Assembly (NCBI GenBank): GCA_029266335.1
Contig: JAQSXC010000024.1
Location: 1 to 61,489, forward strand
Direction: 5' to 3'
Origin: Eubacterium sp.
Lineage (GTDB): Bacteria; Bacillota; Clostridia; Acetivibrionales; DSM-1351
Length of the DNA stretch: 61,489 nucleotides
Position 1 is the first letter of the stretch, and every line of letters begins with the position of its first letter. Made by a program: the position numbers and the translations under genes. This document shows, in pieces, positions 9,641 through 18,749 of this stretch. The notes under the pieces are model-generated. The model was not told the DNA's origin. It ran no database searches and saw only the letters and a program-made list of their open reading frames with translations.

Positions 9641-11236
9641 TTATATTTTCGTATTTTTATCCTTAAATTCCCCGGGAGTAAGACCTGTAACTATCTTAAA
9701 CACCTTGCAGAAGTAGCTGTAATCATCATACCCCACACAGGAAGCCACTTCATAATAATGTGTACATATCCCTTTATCTATCAATTCTTTAGCTTTTTCT
9801 ATTCTAATGTTTGTAAGATAATCTACAAAACTTTTTCCGGAAACATTTTTAAACACTCTTCCCAAATAGTCGGGATTAAGGTAATACTGTTTTGCATAGC
9901 TAAAAATTGAGATTGGTTCTGAGTAATCATTATTAATGCTTCTTATAATTTCTTCGACTATTTTTTTGCCACCTTTTTTGCATTTGGCAGCAAAAAAGTC
10001 ACAGGACCTGTTTATTACAGGTTCGAATAATTCCTCTATTTCACAAGTACTGTAAGTGCTCATTATATCCTTAACATAAATAATACTGTTTTTTCCGCAT
10101 TCTATGTCTATGGCAGTATTCATTGCATTAAGCTCTTTTTCGATTTCTCCCAACACAATTACCATACTTTTGTGCAGTAAATATACTGTAACATTATTAA
10201 CCAGTAATTGCTTAATAATGTTTTTAAATATTTTTATGGACTTTTCCTTATCACCTGATCTGATGGAGTTTATTAATAGTTTGCTGTTATAGCTTATAAA
10301 CCCTGTCTCCAGTACTTCTTCCTTTTGAGCATTTTGCCGGTACAAAACTCTTCCCCGCTGAGATAAATCTTTAGTCTTCAATACTCTTATTACCTGTCTG
10401 TAATTATTGCATAGCTCTTCGGGAGAGGCTATGAACTCACCTGCTCCCATACTGACATTAAGTCCTTTTTTATCCTTTATTTTGTTAATAATACTTTGTA
10501 AAATACTTCTGACCTGATTGTCTTTATTGTCCTTCAGGCTAAATAAAGAGACCACTTCTGCTTCAGCCTTGTTTATTATTACTATCTGCTTGTCCCCGGT
10601 GATTTTTTTTAATTCTTCCTCCAGAGTTTCTTTTATCAGACCAAAAAAATCCGTATTGTTATATACAGATCTTGCTTCAGTAATATCATCCATTTTGCTG
10701 ACCGCACATATAACATGGGGAAACTGTAACCTTTCATTCAAAAGTGAGAGGTTTTTATCATACTCTTCTACCTTTGAGACTTCATCAAAAAGCAGCTGTT
10801 TTACAACTATTTCCGTGCTTGTGTCCTTGATTATTTTACTTTCTTCACTTTTTTTCTTATCGTCATTTATTTCAGCAATGCATTTTTCCAATATGTTGTT
10901 AAGCTCATCTTTTTTTACAGGCTTTAACAGATAGTCAAAAGCCTTGTTTATAATAGCCCACCTCGTATATTCAAAATCCGAATAAGCACTGATAACTATT
11001 AATTTTATTGCCGGAATTTTGTTTTTTAATGCTTGTATTAACCCTATTCCATCCATACCCGGCATACGCATATCCATAACAACAATATCCGGCCTTAAAA
11101 TTTCTGCTTTTTCAATGGCTTCATATCCATCCTCTGCCTCCCCGACCAGCTCCAGCCCCAGGTTTGACCATTGTATGGCATTAACAATTCCTTTTCTTAT
11201 AAAAACTTCGTCGTCTACAACTAATGCTTTGTACAT
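9641..11236 (-). CDS. YesN-type response regulator (REC + AraC HTH)
   Basis: A 531-residue two-component response regulator. Residues 1-120 form a receiver domain with acidic pair Asp8/Asp9, phospho-acceptor Asp55 in VVMDMRMPG and the conserved Lys near 107. The middle 300 residues are the variable linker typical of the family. The last 100 residues are an AraC/XylS double helix-turn-helix (YLNPDYLGRVFKN..., then VGYDDYSYFCKVFK). It is coupled to the YesM-like kinase gene (19-base gap, AGGAGG before the ATG) and lies directly upstream of the sugar ABC operon, which is its likely target. Phosphorylation by its partner is inferred. Confidence 0.93.
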   Translation of the reverse strand: MYKALVVDDEVFIRKGIVNAIQWSNLGLELVGEAEDGYEAIEKAEILRPDIVVMDMRMPGMDGIGLIQALKNKIPAIKLIVISAYSDFEYTRWAIINKAFDYLLKPVKKDELNNILEKCIAEINDDKKKSEESKIIKDTSTEIVVKQLLFDEVSKVEEYDKNLSLLNERLQFPHVICAVSKMDDITEARSVYNNTDFFGLIKETLEEELKKITGDKQIVIINKAEAEVVSLFSLKDNKDNQVRSILQSIINKIKDKKGLNVSMGAGEFIASPEELCNNYRQVIRVLKTKDLSQRGRVLYRQNAQKEEVLETGFISYNSKLLINSIRSGDKEKSIKIFKNIIKQLLVNNVTVYLLHKSMVIVLGEIEKELNAMNTAIDIECGKNSIIYVKDIMSTYSTCEIEELFEPVINRSCDFFAAKCKKGGKKIVEEIIRSINNDYSEPISIFSYAKQYYLNPDYLGRVFKNVSGKSFVDYLTNIRIEKAKELIDKGICTHYYEVASCVGYDDYSYFCKVFKIVTGLTPGEFKDKNTKI

Positions 11237-11255
11237 ATAATCCTCCTCTTATCTA

Positions 11256-13076
11256 TCATATGTTGTCAGAATCAATTGGTAATTTAAGTTCGATCATTGT
11301 GCCGTAGTGTCCAGAACTGTATACCTGAATATATTCACCCTCTCCATAGTGCAGTCTGAGCCTGTTGCTGATATTCCGAAGTCCTATGTGGCTGTCAATG
11401 TAATTGAATTCATCAATATTTGAAGAATCTATCATATCTCTTACTTTAAGCAGTATTTCTTCAGACATCCCTGAACCATCATCTTTGATATTAAACTGAA
11501 TATGCCTGTCCAGCATATTGCCGGTGACATTTATAGAGAGTCTGTTCTTTGCTCCTATTCTTCCGTGTCGTATACTGTTCTCAACGATTGGCTGCATTAT
11601 TAATCTGGGTATCCTGAAATCCATGATTTCATCTGCAGCATCAATACAGAAGTCGATCTTATTCCCAAATCTTATGCTGCAAATGGTAAGATACCCTTTT
11701 AAATGAAACAATTCTTCTCTGACAGTTGTCGGTACATTTATATTTTTGACACTGTATCTGAACATATCTGCAAGTAAATTGATCATTTCTGCAACATCAT
11801 ATGCCTTTTGTATGTCGGCCATTCCTCTGATGGTATCCAGGGTATTGTAGAGAAAGTGAGGGTTAATCTGTGCATAAAGTAAATTTAGCTCGTATTCCCT
11901 TTCTTTTATCTGATATATATATTTGTTTTCAATAAGGGAATTGACCTCTTCAATCAAAGCATTAAAGGTTGTGTATATCCTGCCGATTTCATCTCCACCT
12001 TCTTCTTTCATTCTGATTGACAAATCTCCTTTTTTTACACTTTCAATCATTTTATCCAGCTTTGTTAACGGTTTTGAAATCTTAAGAGAGAATATAAATG
12101 AAATAATTGCAGTCAATAACAATGCAATTATTGAAATAACTATTGTTGTTGTTTTGATCTGAATTGATGCATCAAAGATTTCATCCTTTGGAATCAGCGA
12201 TATTATTTCCCATCCTGAAATATTTGATTTTCCGTATGAAACCATATATTCACCATTTGGCGTTTTTGTCCAAAATGTACCGCTGTTACCCTTAATCTTA
12301 CTGTTGATGCTGATATCCATACTACTTTTGTCAACAGCATCACCGGTATTGAAAATTAAGTTCTTATCCTCGTCTACCAGCAGTATCTGTGATCTTTTCC
12401 CGACAACTTTATTAGTGCAGATTTTTGTTATTTCATCAAAATTAAAATCCGCTTTTGCTATGCTGAATTTATTATCAAGGGTTACGTCTTTAATCATAAT
12501 CGCGGTGGAATACACCAGTTTCTCTCTGCCCAGAACGGTCTCATTCCGGACATCTCCGAAATAAATATCACCATTTTTTTTGATTGCTTTTTGAACCCAG
12601 CTTAATTTATCAAATTGCAACGGTTCAACATCCGACATCTTTCCTGTGCTGGAATAAAACATCTTTCCATTATTGGAATAAAGAAAGAAGTTTTCAAGAT
12701 CATTTTTTCTGATTGTATAAAAAGACCGCAAGAAGTAATCGCTCATCTTTGACTGAAATCTTACTCTTTCAAAATCATCCATTTCTGCAAACACATTCAT
12801 GTCAGCGATATAATCAGAGTTATTGTAAGGTATGAGCATAATACTTTTTGCTCGGAGAAAATTCGACTCAAGATTTTTATTTATCTGATCAATAATCTCA
12901 AGATTGTACATTTTAAGTTTTTCTTCAACTGATCTGGAAGAGAAGGTATATGAAAAAGCTCCAATACCGGTAGTCAGGAAAATAATTATTATAAAATATG
13001 TTATAAATAACTTCACACGCAGCTTATTACTTTGATAGATAATAAAATTTATTAACCTTCTTGGTGCCCCCAGCAT
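11256..13076 (-). CDS. YesM-type membrane sensor histidine kinase
   Basis: About 606 residues. A transmembrane helix near the N-terminus, a large extracellular dCache-like sensing region, a second helix near residues 305-325, a HAMP linker, then the LytS/YesM-type His_kinase segment (QINPHFLYNTLDTIRG, phospho-acceptor His in NPHFLYN) and a HATPase domain (ENSIRHG, DDGSGM). I prefer the ATG at 13076, preceded by GGGGGA, to the ATG at 13097, which has no ribosome site. It likely senses an extracellular sugar or the loaded binding protein and phosphorylates the response regulator encoded next. Confidence 0.92.
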   Translation of the reverse strand: MLGAPRRLINFIIYQSNKLRVKLFITYFIIIIFLTTGIGAFSYTFSSRSVEEKLKMYNLEIIDQINKNLESNFLRAKSIMLIPYNNSDYIADMNVFAEMDDFERVRFQSKMSDYFLRSFYTIRKNDLENFFLYSNNGKMFYSSTGKMSDVEPLQFDKLSWVQKAIKKNGDIYFGDVRNETVLGREKLVYSTAIMIKDVTLDNKFSIAKADFNFDEITKICTNKVVGKRSQILLVDEDKNLIFNTGDAVDKSSMDISINSKIKGNSGTFWTKTPNGEYMVSYGKSNISGWEIISLIPKDEIFDASIQIKTTTIVISIIALLLTAIISFIFSLKISKPLTKLDKMIESVKKGDLSIRMKEEGGDEIGRIYTTFNALIEEVNSLIENKYIYQIKEREYELNLLYAQINPHFLYNTLDTIRGMADIQKAYDVAEMINLLADMFRYSVKNINVPTTVREELFHLKGYLTICSIRFGNKIDFCIDAADEIMDFRIPRLIMQPIVENSIRHGRIGAKNRLSINVTGNMLDRHIQFNIKDDGSGMSEEILLKVRDMIDSSNIDEFNYIDSHIGLRNISNRLRLHYGEGEYIQVYSSGHYGTMIELKLPIDSDNI

Positions 13077-13112
13077 AAATTCGTCCCCCATCTGCATATG
13101 TTCGTCTGCGAT

Positions 13113-14156
13113 TTAATATAGATTATTCATATTACATGTACTATTTCGTTCAATAATCCTGGTTCCAACTTGTATATTTATATTTTCATGGGTTTTGCAT
13201 TCAATTATATCTACCAGTCTTTTAAGGGCCAACATTCCCATATTTTGTTTATACACCCTTACAGTCGTAAGGGGAGGTTCTAAGAATTCACAAAGAGGCA
13301 TATCATCAAAGCCCACTACAGATATATCCTCTGGTATAATAAATCCCTTCTCTTTCAAGGCCTTTACAGCACCCGACGCTATGATGTCATTATCTGCAAA
13401 CAAAGCCGAAGGAAATGACTTTTTATCCCTGGGCTTCTTTTGAATAATTTCAAGCATATCACCATAAGCACCTGCCAAAGTAGAATCCAGACTGTATATA
13501 TATTTATTGTCCAGCCTGAGACCGTTGTCTAATAGTGCTTTAATAACACCCTGCTTTCTTTCCTCAAAGTTGGTAATTGATACCGAGCTATGCAAGTACC
13601 CTATTCGGGTATGTCCCGAAGCTATTAAAAAATTCACTACCCGGTAAGCACTATCAAAATTATTTATAACAACCGAATCATAATTTTCATGTGGAAAATG
13701 ATTATCCATTATAACCAGCGGACATTTAATCTCTTTAAATTTTTTGAGATCCGAAGTATCCATCTCAGTAGCCAGTAGAAGGATACCCTCCGGATTGCTT
13801 TCAGACAGGACTTTAAATGCCTCCGCTATATTTTCATCGTTCCGGTTTAAATATAAAACCATCAGATTATAGCCGCTTATTCTAGCCTGCTGCTCAATTC
13901 CCTCTATAAGTGCAGAAAAAAATGGTGTATCGGCTACAACTTTACCGTGTTTTTTATATATTACAAATCTTATGGTTCTATTATGGTTTTGTAATCTTTT
14001 TGAGTGAATATTTGTGGTATAACCCATTTCTTCAACAAAATTTAAAATTTTATTTCTTGTATGTATTCCTATTCCGGGTTTATTATTCAATACCAGGGAC
14101 ACCGTAGACGGTGAAACATTCAAGGTCTTTGCAATATCCTTTACTTTTAAATCCAT
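13113..14156 (-). CDS. LacI-family transcriptional regulator
   Basis: A repressor of about 347 residues. It has a LacI helix-turn-helix at residues 1-25 (MDLKVKDIAKTLNVSPSTVS) with hinge, then a periplasmic-binding-protein-like effector domain with GFDDMPLCEFLEPPLTTV near the C-terminus. The start at 14156 is chosen because GGGAGAGG lies 3-10 bases upstream and the HTH begins there; the open frame extends 17 codons further with no ribosome site. An 18-base palindrome overlaps its leader, implying autoregulation. With a 36-base gap it probably forms one transcript with the kinase and response regulator, giving the sugar locus two layers of control. Confidence 0.92.
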   Translation of the reverse strand: MDLKVKDIAKTLNVSPSTVSLVLNNKPGIGIHTRNKILNFVEEMGYTTNIHSKRLQNHNRTIRFVIYKKHGKVVADTPFFSALIEGIEQQARISGYNLMVLYLNRNDENIAEAFKVLSESNPEGILLLATEMDTSDLKKFKEIKCPLVIMDNHFPHENYDSVVINNFDSAYRVVNFLIASGHTRIGYLHSSVSITNFEERKQGVIKALLDNGLRLDNKYIYSLDSTLAGAYGDMLEIIQKKPRDKKSFPSALFADNDIIASGAVKALKEKGFIIPEDISVVGFDDMPLCEFLEPPLTTVRVYKQNMGMLALKRLVDIIECKTHENINIQVGTRIIERNSTCNMNNLY

Positions 14157-14168
14157 ATACCTCTCCCT

Positions 14169-14186
14169 TTTACTAAATTTAGTAAA
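14169..14186. promoter_or_regulatory. 18-base perfect palindrome, likely LacI operator O1
   Basis: TTTACTAAATTTAGTAAA is a perfect palindrome ending 13 bases before the LacI gene start, between a possible promoter (TTGATA, 18-base spacer, TAATAC on the minus strand) and the ribosome site. Its placement predicts autorepression. Confidence 0.65.
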
Positions 14187-14278
14187 TATTTTTAGTATTA
14201 AAAGCATGACAATGCTTCTATCAATATCTAGTACACGGTTATAATACTATTTTAAACGGGCTTTAGTTTTTATTCAAT

Positions 14279-14308
14279 AAAAATCACTAAATTTATTTAG
14301 TGATTTTT
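14279..14308. promoter_or_regulatory. 14+14 base inverted repeat, possible operator O2
   Basis: Perfect arms at 14279-14292 and 14295-14308 share the ACTAAAT/ATTTAGT core with O1. Centres are 116 bases apart, close to 11 helical turns, which would suit DNA looping by a tetrameric LacI-family repressor. It could instead be part of the terminator region of the shikimate kinase gene, but it is separate from the stem at 14326-14372. Confidence 0.45.
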
Positions 14309-14325
14309 AATAAAATATTAAATAT

Positions 14326-14372
14326 AAAAAGGAGGTCTAAAACCTTTTTATAAGTTTTTAGACCTCCTTTTT
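14326..14372 (-). terminator. Intrinsic terminator downstream of shikimate kinase
   Basis: Perfect 17-base arms at 14326-14342 and 14356-14372 with GC-rich GGAGGTC core and A/T runs at both ends, so it can work in both directions. It separates the sulfatase/aroK transcript from the LacI regulatory block. Confidence 0.85.
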
Positions 14373-14417
14373 AAACTTTATCAATCAATGTAAATTATAT
14401 ACTATTCATTTTTAGTT

Positions 14418-14960
14418 TTATGACAAGGAAGCCAGCTTATTGTGTATTGCTTCCAAGGTCTCTTCTATTGAATTCTCAGAACAGTCCACCTTTATATCTG
14501 CATATTTCTCATAAAGGGGTTTTCTTTTGCGGTATATATCCTCCAGAGTTTGTCCCTTGCTTAATACAACTCCTCTTGTTTTAAGATTCTTAAGCCTTAT
14601 ATTCACAGTTTCCATATCTATGTGTATATAAACTACAATCCCGTTTTTCTTTAAGTGCTCCATTGCCTTTTCACTGTATACCACACTTCCGCCTGTTGCC
14701 ACAACAGTATTCCTGCAGTCCAGTGATAGTATGGCACTCTCTTCCTTTTCAAGAAAGACCTCTGGTCCAACATTATCCAAAATCTCCTGAAGCAGCTTAC
14801 CATGCATGGTCTGTATCAGTACATCAGAATCAATAAAGGACATTCCGAGATTTTTTGCTAAAATTACACCTACAGTACTTTTCCCTGCACTGGGCATCCC
14901 AATCAGAATAAGATTCTTATCCAATTTCTTTACCTTCCTGCCGTTATTGTTTTCATACAT
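14418..14960 (-). CDS. aroK: Shikimate kinase
   Basis: A 180-residue P-loop kinase that phosphorylates shikimate at the 3-hydroxyl with ATP in aromatic amino-acid synthesis. Walker A is GMPSAGKST at residues 21-29, the shikimate-binding DSD follows near 44-46, the ATGGS motif (GG of the substrate site) lies near 90, and the lid region has the expected Arg/Lys residues (KTRGVVL). The length is usual for AroK. Its ATG follows the sulfatase stop directly and the ribosome site is weak, so translation is probably coupled to the upstream gene. The pairing with a cell-envelope sulfatase rather than other aro genes is unusual but harmless. Confidence 0.9.
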   Translation of the reverse strand: MYENNNGRKVKKLDKNLILIGMPSAGKSTVGVILAKNLGMSFIDSDVLIQTMHGKLLQEILDNVGPEVFLEKEESAILSLDCRNTVVATGGSVVYSEKAMEHLKKNGIVVYIHIDMETVNIRLKNLKTRGVVLSKGQTLEDIYRKRKPLYEKYADIKVDCSENSIEETLEAIHNKLASLS

Positions 14961-16841
14961 TTACTTCTTTTTGAAGAAGTCGGATCTTATGGCCATATCC
15001 GCATACTCAAGGCCCATTAAAACTTTAGCCTTTTCAGCCTCATCAATATTACCGCGCAATTCTCCATTTGATAGAAGTACGTAATCTTCCTTTGTATTCA
15101 GAAGATTTCTTCCGAATACAGTGGACTCATATTCTTTTTCATCTATACCAAACAGGTATAACAGTGTAGGCATTAAATCCACCTGCCCGCCTGTGGTATG
15201 AACTGTTTTGGCCTGCTGACCCTTACTGTAAATAATAAGTGGTATCTTTTTATCGTTTTCAAGCCACCAATCCTGTGAAGGTTCGATAGACTGTATTTCA
15301 TCGTTAAAATATTTATGAACTGAATCATGGTCTCCATAAATAACCAGAACTGTATTATCCAAAACTCCCGACTTTTCCAGTTCATCTATAAACTTTCCAA
15401 GATGGGTATCGGTATATCTTATACTTTGGAAATAGCCTCCAAGCTTTGTGTCAGCAAGTGAAGCATCCAGCTTTAACTCTTTATGCCACTCCGGCAATTG
15501 GAAAGGTGAATGGCTTGTCAAAGTAACCATGAAATTATAAAAAGGTGTTTTCTGTTTTATAACTGTGTCCTTTACCTGTCTTAAAAAAGAGCCGTCACTC
15601 AAGCCCAGAAAGATAACCTCATCCATCTTAAAGCTTTTTGAATCTATACATTGCTGAAAGCCCATATTGTCAAGAGCCTCCATCCAGTTCCAATACTCTC
15701 CGTTGTCCGGGTGAATGGCCTTGGTATTATACCCGTGCTTTTCCATTATAGACGGAAGCGAATTATAGGTTGTGTATGGGAATCTGAAGAAAGTACTTCC
15801 CTTTCTGACCGGAAATACCGACGTATTTGTCAGCAGATCGGCATCGGAGCTGGTACCTTCATTTATCTGGGTATAATAATTATCAAAGTATATACTGTTG
15901 GGCAACAATTTATTCAAGGTGGGAGTTATCTCCTGCCCCTCCACTGATTGGCCTATAACAAAGTTTTCAAGAGATTCCACCTGAATTACCAACAGGTTTT
16001 TTCCTTTATAAATCCCTTTGTAATTGTTGGGCGGAAGCTTTTCATTTTTTTCATCAATCCATGCCTGAATTGCGGCTCTGTCCTTTTCCGATATACTATA
16101 TGGCTTAAAATCAGAGAAAAACACCATAACATCATATACATGATAGCCCATGGGAGAGGTGTTGCATATTGTCTGTGCCGGGTTCCAATGGGTATAGAAG
16201 ATATAATCATTTTTGTTATTGCCATAAATATCAATAGCTATATGCAAGCCGGCAATATATCCCACCGAAATGATAAAAATACTTGCAAAAGCAATCAATC
16301 TGGCTTTCAGATCGCTGAACAGCGGTGAAGAATAATACAACCTTCTGGTTACTATCAAGAGTATTGCTATAATAGGAATATCAAAGAAGAAAACAATATC
16401 GCAGGGTCTGAACATAGCAAATATGCTATCCCATAAATTATTCAGATTTCCTGTTTGCCTCAGCAGCTGAGTTGAGAGAAAATTCCCGCTGGCTCTGATA
16501 TACACTGCATCAAAAGCAAATAAAAACGAAACCAGAAAATTTAATATGAGAAGCAGCCAAAGCCTTCCTTTGTTTTTTGCCAGAAAACTGAAGGAAACAA
16601 TCATAAGCAAAAAGGCCACACAGATCGACATATAGGTAATGTTTCCAACGCCCCTGGCCATGTCAATTACCGACTGATTGTGACTATAAATAAATCCCAT
16701 CAGGACAATGGATTTAACAAGCAGCATTGCAAAGGTCAGAAATGACAGCCACTCCTGAGCCAGGCATCCTAAAAATCCATCCCCCCGGTTCAGGCCTCTT
16801 CTATGAGCAACAGTAATACCATACGATGTTCTAGCCAACAT
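14961..16841 (-). CDS. LTA synthase (LtaS)-type membrane sulfatase
   Basis: A 626-residue polytopic membrane protein: about five N-terminal helices (residues 30-205), then an extracellular sulfatase-fold domain from about 280. The nucleophile Thr330 is in NEGTSSDAD, metal-binding Glu289 in IQVES, and the later YGDHD motif completes the site. The family transfers glycerol-phosphate from phosphatidylglycerol to build lipoteichoic acid, or acts as primase or a related phosphoglycerol transferase. GGGAG lies 9 bases before the ATG. It is the first gene of a transcript with a sigma-A-like promoter at 16934-16963. Which polymer is made is not determined. Confidence 0.9.
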   Translation of the reverse strand: MLARTSYGITVAHRRGLNRGDGFLGCLAQEWLSFLTFAMLLVKSIVLMGFIYSHNQSVIDMARGVGNITYMSICVAFLLMIVSFSFLAKNKGRLWLLLILNFLVSFLFAFDAVYIRASGNFLSTQLLRQTGNLNNLWDSIFAMFRPCDIVFFFDIPIIAILLIVTRRLYYSSPLFSDLKARLIAFASIFIISVGYIAGLHIAIDIYGNNKNDYIFYTHWNPAQTICNTSPMGYHVYDVMVFFSDFKPYSISEKDRAAIQAWIDEKNEKLPPNNYKGIYKGKNLLVIQVESLENFVIGQSVEGQEITPTLNKLLPNSIYFDNYYTQINEGTSSDADLLTNTSVFPVRKGSTFFRFPYTTYNSLPSIMEKHGYNTKAIHPDNGEYWNWMEALDNMGFQQCIDSKSFKMDEVIFLGLSDGSFLRQVKDTVIKQKTPFYNFMVTLTSHSPFQLPEWHKELKLDASLADTKLGGYFQSIRYTDTHLGKFIDELEKSGVLDNTVLVIYGDHDSVHKYFNDEIQSIEPSQDWWLENDKKIPLIIYSKGQQAKTVHTTGGQVDLMPTLLYLFGIDEKEYESTVFGRNLLNTKEDYVLLSNGELRGNIDEAEKAKVLMGLEYADMAIRSDFFKKK

Positions 16842-16933
16842 ATTTTATTTTCTCCCACAGAAATACATTATTTAAATACAAAGTTGCAAAGTCATTGACT
16901 ATTTGCTAAAAGCTCACAGTAACTGACTTTGTA

Positions 16934-16963
16934 ATTATATTACTTTAGTGAATAAAAAGTCAA
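16934..16963 (-). promoter_or_regulatory. Sigma-A-type promoter of the LtaS-like gene
   Basis: On the minus strand TTGACT (16963-16958), an 18-base spacer, and TATAAT (16939-16934). It lies about 95 bases upstream of the sulfatase start. Confidence 0.65.
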
Positions 16964-17096
16964 TTACTGTAGGTTTAAATGCTTGTTTCAACTTTGCAAC
17001 GATTGTATGATAACTTCCCGTTTTTCAAAGGCTATTTCAAAGAAATACAGTGTTGCGAGATGTTTTCAGCCCGGGCATTGTGAAACAATTTTACTT

Positions 17097-18047
17097 TTAT
17101 TCCCGTAACATGGCAGCACCGACAATCCCGGCATCGTTTCCCATTTCCGCTACTTTTAGTTCAGCTATTTTAATGTCATAGGCGGGTGCAAAGGTGTTTT
17201 CAACCATATATTTTCTGAGAGGCCCCAACAGGAATTCTCCTTCCTTGCAGACTCCACCGCCGATTACGATAACCTCGGGCTGAAAGCTGTTTACAATATT
17301 CGCCAGACCTTCCCCTATATATGCGATATAACGGTTAACTAAAGCAATTGCAGTTTCATCTCCCTGCTTTGCAGCGTCAAAGGCAGTTTTGGCATCTATT
17401 TTCTCGGGATCTCCACCTGTAAGTTTGTTAATGAGAGAGTCAGGGTTTTGAGCAGCTGCCTCCCTTGTCTGACGGATGCAGGCAGTTGCTGATGCGTACC
17501 TTTCCCAGCAGCCTTTTCTTCCACAGTTGCATTGGTCGCCATCCATATGAATAACCATATGCCCAAGTTCGGCTGCAGCATTATTGAAACCGCTGAATAT
17601 TTTACCGTCAATGATTAATCCGCTGCCAATACCGGTACCTATAGTAACAGTAACCGAACACTTGTAACCTTTTGCAGCTCCGGCTACACTTTCTGCATAT
17701 GCTGCAATATTTGCATCATTATTAACATATACAGGCAGACCAATATACTTTTGAAGTTCTTCTCTTAAAGGTACATTTTTAAATTTTATATTACTTGCAT
17801 ATACAATCTTACCTGCCTTGCAGTCCGGCACTCCCGGGCTTCCAACACCAATGCTTTCAAAATCCTTTATACTCAGGCCCTGTCCCTTTATCAAATCCTG
17901 TATAAGGACTGCCATATCTTTTATGATTTCAGGGTATTCCCTCTCCCGCTTAGTAGGAACCGAGCCTTTTGCAAAAATCTTTCCATTCCCGTCAACAAGC
18001 CCAATTGCAATATTGGTTCCGCCCAAATCTACACCGATATAATACAT
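17097..18047 (-). CDS. ROK-family glucokinase
   Basis: About 316 residues. It carries the ATP phosphate-binding motif GVDLGGTNIAIG at the N-terminus, the second motif VTIGTGIGSGLI, and the ROK zinc signature CNCGRKGCWERYASA with the preceding ELGHM histidine. It phosphorylates glucose (possibly other hexoses) at C6 for glycolysis in the cytoplasm. I choose the ATG at 18047 because GGAGG lies 5 bases upstream; the frame stays open 16 codons further. No HTH is present, so it is the kinase rather than a NagC/XylR repressor. Confidence 0.93.
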   Translation of the reverse strand: MYYIGVDLGGTNIAIGLVDGNGKIFAKGSVPTKREREYPEIIKDMAVLIQDLIKGQGLSIKDFESIGVGSPGVPDCKAGKIVYASNIKFKNVPLREELQKYIGLPVYVNNDANIAAYAESVAGAAKGYKCSVTVTIGTGIGSGLIIDGKIFSGFNNAAAELGHMVIHMDGDQCNCGRKGCWERYASATACIRQTREAAAQNPDSLINKLTGGDPEKIDAKTAFDAAKQGDETAIALVNRYIAYIGEGLANIVNSFQPEVIVIGGGVCKEGEFLLGPLRKYMVENTFAPAYDIKIAELKVAEMGNDAGIVGAAMLRE

Positions 18048-18169
18048 TTTTTCCTCCATAGCTGCCGGCGCAGCAAAATAATGAAATAAAATCAAGCCTT
18101 TCTTTTTTTATTATAAAGTAAAAAAATCAGCTTGTATTTGTAAAATATATTAATTTTTTTATAAATTTT

Positions 18170-18201
18170 AAAAGGATTGCCTTTTAAGAGGCAATCCTTT
18201 T
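18170..18201 (-). terminator. Intrinsic terminator after hpf
   Basis: 13-base arms at 18170-18182 and 18189-18201 with AAAA/TTTT ends, 18 bases beyond the hpf stop. Confidence 0.85.
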
Positions 18202-18218
18202 AAGAAAATTCAATTACT

Positions 18219-18749
18219 TTAGAATTCAGGCTCAATCAATCCGTAGTTACCGTCTTTACGTTTGTAAACTACATTTACCTGTTTGGTATCTGCGTTGTAA
18301 AACATAAAGAATTCATGTCCGAGCAGGTTCATCTGTAATACGGCTTCTTCAACATCCATTGGCTTTACGGCAAATCTCTTTGATCTGACAATTTTAAAAT
18401 CTTTTTCTTCAGGAACCTCTTCTGTGAATTTCACGTTTTCAAATCTGAAATCATGTTCATGAAGTCTTCTTTCCAGCCTTGTTCTATTCTTTCTGATCTG
18501 CCTTTCAAGGAGATCTACGGTTTTATCTATTGAAGAATACATATCATCATTTGATTCTTCAGCCCTTAATACTATTCCATTAAAAGGTATTGTGACTTCT
18601 ACAATCTGTCTGTTTCTTTGAACACTTAAAGTAACGTGTGCTTCAGTTTCATTGCTGAAAAACTTGTCCAGCTTGCTTATTTTCTTCGTTGCCCTTTCCT
18701 TAAGGCCTTCGGTAACGTCAATATTTTTTCCTGTAATGATAATTTTCAT
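18219..18749 (-). CDS. hpf: Long-form ribosome hibernation promoting factor
   Basis: A 176-residue HPF/RaiA protein. The first 95 residues form the S30AE (beta-alpha-beta) ribosome-binding domain with the basic RKNRTRLERRLH stretch; residues about 115-176 are the C-terminal dimerisation domain (RSKRFAVKPMDVEEAVLQM, GHEFFMFYNADT) that pairs two 70S ribosomes into 100S particles in resting cells. The length fits the long form of Firmicutes. GAGGGG precedes the ATG. The upstream gap holds two DnaA-box sequences and an 18-base palindrome, described separately. Confidence 0.95.
   Translation of the reverse strand: MKIIITGKNIDVTEGLKERATKKISKLDKFFSNETEAHVTLSVQRNRQIVEVTIPFNGIVLRAEESNDDMYSSIDKTVDLLERQIRKNRTRLERRLHEHDFRFENVKFTEEVPEEKDFKIVRSKRFAVKPMDVEEAVLQMNLLGHEFFMFYNADTKQVNVVYKRKDGNYGLIEPEF

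Noticed and set aside
14279-14372. Tandem stem-loops as a CRISPR fragment
   Set aside because: The repeats differ from each other, are palindromic, and have no regular spacers.
15173-16328. Long antisense frames opposite the LtaS-like sulfatase gene
   Set aside because: They are shadows of the real gene, with no ribosome sites or recognisable domains.
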